IMG/VR virus record: IMGVR_UViG_3300025832_000008
Location: 1-63,566 of that record
Length of the DNA stretch: 63,566 bases
From: a virus
Direction: 5' to 3' (one strand)
Part shown: positions 58,241 to 63,566 of the stretch, piece by piece
Numbering within the stretch: the first letter of the stretch is position 1
How the letters are laid out: each line of letters opens with the position of its first letter
Position numbers and translations under genes: made by a program
The notes under the pieces: generated by a model
Told to the model about the DNA's origin: nothing
The model's database searches: none
The model's input: the letters and a program-made list of their open reading frames with translations, nothing else

Positions 58241-58413
58241 TTATAAAAAATAATACAGTGGTCTGACTCAAGGCTTCTACCAGACTGTACGCTAAGTAAT
58301 TCTCTATTTAATTAAGCCATCTATATCTCATCTGACTCGCACAGATAGTATCTCGTATATCCTTCTAGGAGATATTTTTACTTAATGAACTAGTAGCACT
58401 GTATTATTTATAA
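58241..58413 (-). ncRNA. Candidate structured non-coding RNA, ~170 nt
   Basis: AAATAATACAGTG (58248-58260) and CACTGTATTATTT (58397-58409) pair perfectly over 13 bp; with a 3-base bulge the stem continues (TTATAAA/TTTATAA). Inside are GTCTG/CAGAC, ATCTG/CAGAT and TATCTC/GAGATA hairpins and a possible AAGTAA/TTACTT helix, a branched fold. It contains no ORF and lies between the 97-aa gene and a terminator. The leftward strand has a U-run just after the closing stem, like a 3' end. No known RNA family recognised. Confidence 0.55.
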
Positions 58414-58417
58414 CCTA

Positions 58418-58711
58418 TTATTCACTTGCATCTGTAATAGTAACACTGTCAAGAGATCTAGCGAACGCCGGTACTGCATTGGAATTGGTATAATTACCAT
58501 ATTTCTCAAAGCAAGGCATTTCATCAAACCTTTGCTTATTACTATTATATACTTCATCATGGTCATAGGTATACTTTGTACCTTTCGAGTTGGTGAAGCT
58601 TACTAGTGTGCCTGTTCCAATAAGAGATTTTCTTATTACAAAGCGTTTAGTAATAATAGAGTTAACTGTTTTTGCTTCCGTAGAAGACTTTGTTGCTTTT
58701 TTAGTTGCCAT
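58418..58711 (-). CDS. RFVIRKSLIG-family early protein, paralog 4 (97 aa)
   Basis: Has the family core (RFVIRKSLIG, YDHDEVYN, MPCFEKYGNYTNSNAVPAFAR) plus an extra ~22-residue N-terminus rich in Lys/Thr/Ser (MATKKATKSSTEAKTVNSII) and a short acidic tail. It is the most diverged member and the only one with the extension. Promoter (a) copy at 58740-58774. The structured RNA candidate follows it directly. Confidence 0.88.
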   Translation of the reverse strand: MATKKATKSSTEAKTVNSIITKRFVIRKSLIGTGTLVSFTNSKGTKYTYDHDEVYNSNKQRFDEMPCFEKYGNYTNSNAVPAFARSLDSVTITDASE

Positions 58712-58739
58712 TTGACTGTTTATTTAATTGATTTATAAG

Positions 58740-58774
58740 ATATTATATATATTGCTTCGTTTTAAATCTGCAAG
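58740..58774 (-). promoter_or_regulatory. Early promoter (a), right copy
   Basis: Same sequence as 65-99; drives the intact 97-aa gene starting at 58711. Confidence 0.77.
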
Positions 58775-58825
58775 TGCTCACTTTGCGCTTGGTTAAGTTC
58801 ATTATATTTAATTATTTAAATTATA

Positions 58826-58861
58826 GGTTATTATATATATCACTTCGTTAAGAATCTGCGA
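58826..58861 (-). promoter_or_regulatory. Early promoter (b), right copy
   Basis: Same as 151-186. The 23-base insertion lies just beyond its GTGTATAGCA word. Confidence 0.7.
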
Positions 58862-58909
58862 GTGTATAGCACTTCGTGCTTGTAATAATTTTACTCAATA
58901 ACAGACAAT

Positions 58910-58983
58910 ACTTTGAAGTGATCAATAAAAAGTGTGACGTAGGGTGGAGTATACTCTTCCAACCCCTATTTCACTGGTCGGCC
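58910..58983 (-). ncRNA. Structured 3' element copy 1, right copy
   Basis: Same sequence as 212-285, unchanged although the flanks carry substitutions. Confidence 0.58.
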
Positions 58984-59009
58984 TACTTAGCGAGTGTATA
59001 TCAGAGTGC

Positions 59010-59213
59010 TTACCTTATCCAGCCATCACCATAACCGGTGATTGCTCTAACCCACTTATAGCTTTTCTCGCCACTTTGTGGATAATCAACTCTCTCGCAA
59101 CCGCTTCGAAAGTCGTAGTTAAACACTACAGAATCTCTTTTTAAGAGCATTCTACATATATAGAGACCACTATAATTGAATAGGATCGCTACATTATACC
59201 TTACATTCTTCAT
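59010..59213 (-). CDS. Early hypothetical protein, 67 aa, right copy (variant)
   Basis: Allele of 312-515 with three amino-acid changes (L8V, E9A, E46Q). The gene stays open, so both alleles look functional. Confidence 0.7.
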   Translation of the reverse strand: MKNVRYNVAILFNYSGLYICRMLLKRDSVVFNYDFRSGCERVDYPQSGEKSYKWVRAITGYGDGWIR

Positions 59214-59248
59214 AATAATTGGTATTTAATTGATTAATTTATTTGAAT

Positions 59249-59281
59249 TGTTATATAACTTACTTCGTCAAGTGTCTGTGA
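59249..59281 (-). promoter_or_regulatory. Early promoter (c), right copy
   Basis: Same as 551-583. Confidence 0.65.
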
Positions 59282-59324
59282 GTTAAAACACCCGCCAAGC
59301 ACGTTACTTGGCGAGTGTGTAGCA

Positions 59325-59645
59325 CTATGATACTTTATTGTACCATATTTGCTTCAATTCTGATTCTATGTCTTCTGCACTAGCATTATCAAGTTCATCA
59401 TTAAGTAGATCACCTAAGTAATTTCTTCTTGGTTCAACTTGTGAGCTGTATAGTGCTATCACTTTGTACATCTCTTCATAGTCAGGGATGTCTTGATCTG
59501 GTGATTTCACCCAATACTTGTCTTCACTGTTGTCTTGATCATGAGTGACACAGAAAATAAATTCTTGTAGTCTCTCAAACTCTTCACCCCAAATAGTCTT
59601 CACTAATTTAGAGTATGTTTCATAGTTAAATTCCTTCTTTGTCAT
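59325..59645 (-). CDS. Early hypothetical protein, 106 aa, right copy
   Basis: Identical to 627-947, with the same hairpin (59293-59313) and promoter. Confidence 0.75.
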   Translation of the reverse strand: MTKKEFNYETYSKLVKTIWGEEFERLQEFIFCVTHDQDNSEDKYWVKSPDQDIPDYEEMYKVIALYSSQVEPRRNYLGDLLNDELDNASAEDIESELKQIWYNKVS

Positions 59646-59670
59646 GAGTATTAAAATTAATTGATTTACA

Positions 59671-59707
59671 GGTTATTATATAATTTACTTCGTCAAGAAT
59701 CTGCAAG
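59671..59707 (-). promoter_or_regulatory. Early promoter (d), right copy
   Basis: Same as 973-1009. Confidence 0.78.
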
Positions 59708-59742
59708 AAACGAGTGTATAGCATTACACTTACAATGACAAC

Positions 59743-59828
59743 ACCTTGAGGTGACGATGTGAATTGACATACAAAAGTATGACGCAGGTCGGAGTATACT
59801 CTTCTGACCCCTGTCTCACTGGTCAGCC
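59743..59828 (-). ncRNA. Structured 3' element copy 2, right copy
   Basis: Same as 1045-1130. Confidence 0.58.
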
Positions 59829-59858
59829 TTTAAACTTAGTATGTTAGAGAGTGGTTAT

Positions 59859-60245
59859 TTACTTAGGTAAATCACCATCCAGCCACCATTCAAAAGCAAT
59901 TTGCTTTGCTACCACATACATCAGAGCATCATAAGGTGTATAACCTTCTTCAAACTCCCAGCCATTGTAAGTTTCACACCCGAGTAACTCTAAACAAGAG
60001 ATTTTGTCAAGGTGATCAAGCAGCAGTGGATCGTGGTGGTCGGTGACGTGTGTTAGAAGCGTCATACTCTCTTCCATATACTCATGAGCTTCGCTTTTAT
60101 CACTTACTCCTTCAAAGTCATACTCAGGGTGTATATATGCCACTTGCATATCATACCCATTTAACTGAGCGTCTAGTTGATACTCATCTGGTGAACCTTT
60201 CACCGATACGAGTATATCATTTTTAGTGTTACTACAATTTTCCAT
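59859..60245 (-). CDS. Early hypothetical protein, 128 aa, right copy
   Basis: Identical to 1161-1547. Confidence 0.72.
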   Translation of the reverse strand: MENCSNTKNDILVSVKGSPDEYQLDAQLNGYDMQVAYIHPEYDFEGVSDKSEAHEYMEESMTLLTHVTDHHDPLLLDHLDKISCLELLGCETYNGWEFEEGYTPYDALMYVVAKQIAFEWWLDGDLPK

Positions 60246-60313
60246 AATATATAAAATTAAATTGGTTACTTGTTTAAATTAGAGGACGCTCTTGCGAGCA
60301 TCCTCATTAGTTG

Positions 60314-60499
60314 TTATTTAGTAAAATAGGTGAGTCCTTTGTAGTTGATATAACTACTAATTCCTTCGCCACCTGTTGAAGTATTAATACAACCAAATTT
60401 CTTTGGTATATTATTTAAGTCAAAATGCTCGAATTTTACTCCGTTTAGTCGAATTGCTTTCTTGAAAACAGTTTGACTGTTAAATTTAATAACGCTCAT
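60314..60499 (-). CDS. Early protein, 61 aa, right copy
   Basis: Identical to 1616-1801; paralog of 55265-55450. Hairpin at 60282-60305 follows it. Confidence 0.8.
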   Translation of the reverse strand: MSVIKFNSQTVFKKAIRLNGVKFEHFDLNNIPKKFGCINTSTGGEGISSYINYKGLTYFTK

Positions 60500-60545
60500 A
60501 ATAATTAATTGGTTTTAATTTATATATAAATAATTTTATATATAA

Positions 60546-60581
60546 ATTAATATATAAATCACTTCGTTAAGAATCTGCAAG
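60546..60581 (-). promoter_or_regulatory. Early promoter (e), right copy
   Basis: Same as 1848-1883. Confidence 0.78.
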
Positions 60582-60650
60582 AAATTCGCTGGTTTCTTTG
60601 CGAGTGTATAGCACTTTTTTACAGGTATTGGTTAAGGTGGTGGACGATGT

Positions 60651-60683
60651 AAAAAAAAAGGACAGCCTTGCGGCCATCCTTTT
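60651..60683 (-). terminator. Terminator of 75-aa cassette 1, right copy
   Basis: Same as 1953-1985. Confidence 0.9.
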
Positions 60684-60689
60684 GTTGGT

Positions 60690-60917
60690 TTATGACTTAG
60701 TTACTGATTCACATCCTCTAGCAAATGCTGGAACAGCATTAGTGTTGGTGTAATTTTTGTACTTGGCAAAGCATTCCATACCCTCAAATTTAACCTTAAA
60801 GGTGTTATACACTTCATCATGATCATACTTCCAATTTTCACCTTTTTTGTTGGTAAATTCAATAATTTCACCTTTACCAATTAGTGACTTTCTAATAACA
60901 AATCTGTTGGTTTTCAT
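60690..60917 (-). CDS. RFVIRKSLIG-family protein, paralog 1, right copy
   Basis: Identical to 1992-2219. Confidence 0.88.
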   Translation of the reverse strand: MKTNRFVIRKSLIGKGEIIEFTNKKGENWKYDHDEVYNTFKVKFEGMECFAKYKNYTNTNAVPAFARGCESVTKS

Positions 60918-60968
60918 AATAATAAAAATTAAATAAAATAAATTAAAAATTAAATAAATTAAATATAA

Positions 60969-61004
60969 ATTATTATATATTTAAACTCGTTAAGAATCTG
61001 CAAG
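60969..61004 (-). promoter_or_regulatory. Early promoter (f), right copy
   Basis: Same as 2271-2306. Confidence 0.8.
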
Positions 61005-61051
61005 AGTGTATAGCAGCTTGCTGCTAAATAATATATACGATATATGCAGAT

Positions 61052-61083
61052 GAAAAAAAGGGATACCCTTTCGGATATCCCTT
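61052..61083 (-). terminator. Terminator of 75-aa cassette 2, right copy
   Basis: Same as 2354-2385. Confidence 0.9.
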
Positions 61084-61090
61084 GTGCTAC

Positions 61091-61318
61091 TTACGATTTT
61101 TTCACGCTTGGCAGCTGGCGAGCAAAAGCAGGCACCGCGTTTGTGTTCGTATAATTTTTATACTTAGCGAAGCACGGCATAGCTTCAAATTTGCTCTTGT
61201 GAGCGTTATAAACTTCATCATGATCATACGACCAGGTTTCACCCTTTTTGTTAGTGAACTCGATGGTTTCACTTTGACCAATTAATGACTTTCTGATAAC
61301 AAATCTGTTAGTTTTCAT
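61091..61318 (-). CDS. RFVIRKSLIG-family protein, paralog 2, right copy
   Basis: Identical to 2393-2620. Confidence 0.88.
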   Translation of the reverse strand: MKTNRFVIRKSLIGQSETIEFTNKKGETWSYDHDEVYNAHKSKFEAMPCFAKYKNYTNTNAVPAFARQLPSVKKS

Positions 61319-61456
61319 AACATGTTGGTTTGTGTTAATAATTATAGTTAATTTGAATAATTATTAACTGGTTTATAAATAATATTTAAAAGAACTGATA
61401 TATATATAAAAATAATAAAGGTTTAATTTTTTATATTATTATTTTAAAATATATAA

Positions 61457-61490
61457 ATTAATATATATTTAAACTCGTTAAGAATCTGTA
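61457..61490 (-). promoter_or_regulatory. Early promoter (g), right copy
   Basis: Same as 2759-2792. Confidence 0.75.
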
Positions 61491-61538
61491 TAGCATTTGC
61501 AGCTTGCTGCAATAAAATGAGTAGATAAAAAGAAGAGT

Positions 61539-61573
61539 AAAAAAAAGGGACAGCCTCTCGGCTATCCCCTTTT
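61539..61573 (-). terminator. Terminator of 75-aa cassette 3, right copy
   Basis: Same as 2841-2875. Confidence 0.9.
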
Positions 61574-61575
61574 GA

Positions 61576-61803
61576 TTAGGACTTGGTAACGCTTGGCAGT
61601 TCGCGAGCGAATGCAGGCACCGTGTTCGTGTTAGTATAGTTCTTATACTTGGCGAAGCAAGGCATGCTTTCGAACTTGCTCTTGTGAGCGTTATACACTT
61701 CGTCGTGATTGTAAGACCAGGTTTGACCCTGTTTGTTGGTGAACTCAATCACTTCATTCTTACCTATTAACGACTTTCTAATAACGAATCTGTTAGTTTT
61801 CAT
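61576..61803 (-). CDS. RFVIRKSLIG-family protein, paralog 3, right copy
   Basis: Identical to 2878-3105. Confidence 0.88.
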   Translation of the reverse strand: MKTNRFVIRKSLIGKNEVIEFTNKQGQTWSYNHDEVYNAHKSKFESMPCFAKYKNYTNTNTVPAFARELPSVTKS

Positions 61804-61928
61804 AACATGTTGGTTTTATGTTAATAATTATAGATTGTTTTGATAATTATTAACTGGTTTAAAATAAATTTTAATTTTTAATAAAATAATAAAATTAAAT
61901 TTTTATATTATTATTTTATTTTTATATA

Positions 61929-61962
61929 AATTATTATATAAATTTGCTCGTTAAGAATCTGT
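61929..61962 (-). promoter_or_regulatory. Early promoter (h), right copy
   Basis: Same as 3231-3264. Confidence 0.77.
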
Positions 61963-62187
61963 ATAGCATTTTATTTATATTATTTATACCATACTACCGG
62001 GGAAAAGGTGAAATACTTAGTAGATATTATATAAAACCCAAAAAAATTTACGAAAAACTCTATAAAACAGGGGGACCCCTTTCGTTTCAAAAAACTTTCT
62101 TTTTTATTTTTTTATTTTCAAAATAAGGTATTATACAAATACTCTCTACATCTAAGTACTCTCTACAAACACTCTCTACAAAAAAAA

Positions 62188-62234
62188 GTGTGACAATAGC
62201 CTTATAGATAGTATAGTAGGGGGCTAATGTCATA
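62188..62234. promoter_or_regulatory. Inverted-repeat operator copy 1, right copy
   Basis: Same as 3490-3536. The three ACTCTCTACA repeats precede it at 62141-62180, and the TAGTTTTG box follows at 62234-62241. Confidence 0.7.
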
Positions 62235-62289
62235 GTTTTGAATATCTTCGTTAATGTGTAAGTATATAAGTATAATAAAAACAGTTACA

Positions 62290-63087
62290 ATGCAAACATG
62301 GTTAAATAGAAAGATCCAGGGTCCTCGTCAAGTTGGTGGAGGTGATAAGAAAAAAGGTGGTGTAAAACCTTATGTAACATATGACCGTGACGACCCAAGG
62401 ATTCAGTCGCACAGTGATAGTTTAGCTTCATATAATAATAGTAATAATGAATATTATGAACAATTTAAGTATGAGGATGATAGGAACAGGGCTGGAGAGG
62501 CAGAGTATCAAAGTAGACTTTCTGATGAGGACAGGGAATGGCAAAGGGCAAGAGGCGTTGAGCGTAAGCCCGAACCTTTACTAAGTAAGCAAGAAATTAT
62601 TTCAAGGGGTAGAAAATGGGCAGAGCCTGTTACCAATGTAAAGTATGCTTCAGATGGAGGAGACCCGTCTAAAAAGCGGCATTATATGAATTATACACCC
62701 CCTACGGCCACTACTAGGCCAGCGGGTGTAGTAGGCCCTGGAACTCCTGGATATAGTAGTATGAAAAATAAATCAATAAAACCAACTTCTTTTATACAAT
62801 CAGATGGGTATGTGAAGGCGGTTTTTTTTGATAAACCTAAACAGGAAGTAATACTTAAGGGTTTAGAAAAGATGCCTATACTTAAAGGTAGTAGTAAGTT
62901 AGCATCTCCGAAAATTATTGATAGAAAATTAACGTCTAGAAAATTCACTACATCTCTATACAATCCCAATCCTAAAAAAAATAGTGCGGATTATAAAAAA
63001 TATGGAGAAGTAAATTTTGGAGATAGAAGAGGTAACAAAGTATTGAATAAAGACCAATTTGTTAGCTTTGAGAAGTTTAAAAAATAA
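62290..63087 (+). CDS. QTWLNRK family member 1, right copy
   Basis: Identical to 3592-4389, with the same preferred start (MQTWLNRK). Confidence 0.75.
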   Translation: MQTWLNRKIQGPRQVGGGDKKKGGVKPYVTYDRDDPRIQSHSDSLASYNNSNNEYYEQFKYEDDRNRAGEAEYQSRLSDEDREWQRARGVERKPEPLLSKQEIISRGRKWAEPVTNVKYASDGGDPSKKRHYMNYTPPTATTRPAGVVGPGTPGYSSMKNKSIKPTSFIQSDGYVKAVFFDKPKQEVILKGLEKMPILKGSSKLASPKIIDRKLTSRKFTTSLYNPNPKKNSADYKKYGEVNFGDRRGNKVLNKDQFVSFEKFKK

Positions 63088-63092
63088 ATAAC

Positions 63093-63566
63093 ATGATGAG
63101 ACAAACATGGTTAAATAGAAAAATAAATGGTCCTCGTCAAGTTGGTGAAGGTGTTAAACCTTATATAGCTAAAGACGATGCTGACTACGCTAAACGAACA
63201 CAAATGTATAATGATAGCTTAGCTGCGCACAATGCAACAGAGAATATTATCAATACTTTGAGAACCCCTAATATGATTGTCGATGATAATCCATATACGG
63301 ATCATAATTATTATACAAATGTAGAAGGTAGTACAGGTGACCTCAATAGTAAGCCATATGAATCTTATAGTGGTGTTAAGGGTGTTGCTCAAGATATTAA
63401 GACATTAAAGAGAACAGATAAGAGCTTAGGTAATACAGAGTCTGTTAAGAGTAAGATATATTATGATGGTGGAGGTGTAGGTCGTAGCCGTCACCGCTAT
63501 TCTACATTTGAATTACCGTATCGTCCAAAACCTAAGCAACCTATAGAAAGTAATAGATCTGATATG
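63093..63566 (+). CDS. QTWLNRK family member 2, right copy (partial, cut by window edge)
   Basis: Same as the first 474 bases of 4395-5081; the frame is open to the end of the window. Confidence 0.75.
   Translation, partial: MMRQTWLNRKINGPRQVGEGVKPYIAKDDADYAKRTQMYNDSLAAHNATENIINTLRTPNMIVDDNPYTDHNYYTNVEGSTGDLNSKPYESYSGVKGVAQDIKTLKRTDKSLGNTESVKSKIYYDGGGVGRSRHRYSTFELPYRPKPKQPIESNRSDM

Larger units (their letters stand above)
57898..58417. other. 520-bp non-coding control region
   Basis: No gene fits on either strand. From left to right it holds a 7-bp hairpin (AATACTA/TAGTATT, ~57944-57964), AT-rich DNA, inverted-repeat operator copy 3 (58111-58158), a GTGTATAGCA word (58172), an intrinsic terminator (58187-58220) and a structured RNA candidate (58241-58413). 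It is a second candidate for an origin or master regulatory region, besides 3106-3591. Confidence 0.6.
58676..63566. repeat. Right copy of the ~4.9 kb end repeat
   Basis: Matches 1-4868, with 23 extra bases after about 58876 and about ten substitutions before ~59200. The remaining 4.36 kb looks identical. See the left copy for interpretation. Confidence 0.93.

Noticed and set aside
57898-58417. tRNA genes in the non-coding region
   Set aside because: No cloverleaf with a T-arm GTTCRA and matching acceptor stem was found; the paired segments fit a branched RNA with one long closing stem instead.
1-63566. Integrase or lysogeny module
   Set aside because: No integrase, recombinase, excisionase or parA/parB-like gene was recognised. 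The gene set looks strictly lytic, though many small early genes remain unidentified.

Overview
The window is an essentially complete genome of a tailed bacteriophage, most likely a short-tailed (podovirus-like) virus of a Bacteroidota host (flavobacteria-like). Four things point to that host group: the DNA is AT-rich; start codons sit behind A-rich leaders with no Shine-Dalgarno sequence; some promoters carry the Bacteroidota -7 box TAnnTTTG; and the virion gene set resembles that of Bacteroidota podoviruses. Positions 1-4868 recur at 58676-63566, so the unique genome is about 58.7 kb and the ends of the sequence overlap. The two copies look identical except in the first ~500 bases, which hold about ten substitutions and one 23-base indel.

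There are two convergent transcription blocks. The rightward late block (3.5-43.2 kb) contains, in order: two related small virion-type proteins, fibre/adhesin genes, a GroEL chaperonin with a GroES-like partner, a lysis cluster (M15 peptidase, candidate unimolecular spanin, candidate holin), further adhesins, a protein that looks like two fused GroES folds, terminase, portal, scaffold, major capsid protein, connector and tail genes, and a run of three proteins (219, 708 and 2565 aa) matching the size order of the T7 ejection proteins gp14-gp15-gp16. The 2565-aa protein carries a lambda-R-like transglycosylase domain and a HELLH zincin motif. A bidirectional terminator near 43.24 kb closes the block.

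The leftward block runs from about 3.26 kb down through position 1 and, by circularity, from 62 kb down to 43.3 kb. Its promoter-proximal part (3.2 kb to 1, then 58.7-51.1 kb) holds more than 30 very small, mostly acidic, unrecognised early genes. Fourteen near-identical promoter motifs (CAG-N20-TATAWTAA with a conserved AACG) lie in front of them. Four genes encode one paralogous 75-97 aa family, and three of these form tandem promoter-gene-terminator cassettes. The distal part (51-43.3 kb) holds an HTH protein, a sigma factor, an ERF annealing protein with a PD-(D/E)XK exonuclease, an SSB-like protein, a T7-gp4-like primase-helicase, a dCMP-hydroxymethylase-like member of the thymidylate synthase family, a GIY-YIG/MazG fusion and a T7-endonuclease-I-like resolvase. 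No DNA polymerase was recognised. A DnaA-domain-IV-like protein suggests recruitment of the host replisome.

Least explained are a candidate ~170-nt structured RNA (58241-58413) closed by a long stem, a pair of paralogous hairpin elements with compensatory changes (212-285 and 1045-1130), three copies of a ~47-bp inverted-repeat operator at the transcription control points, and the amplified 75-aa early cassettes.
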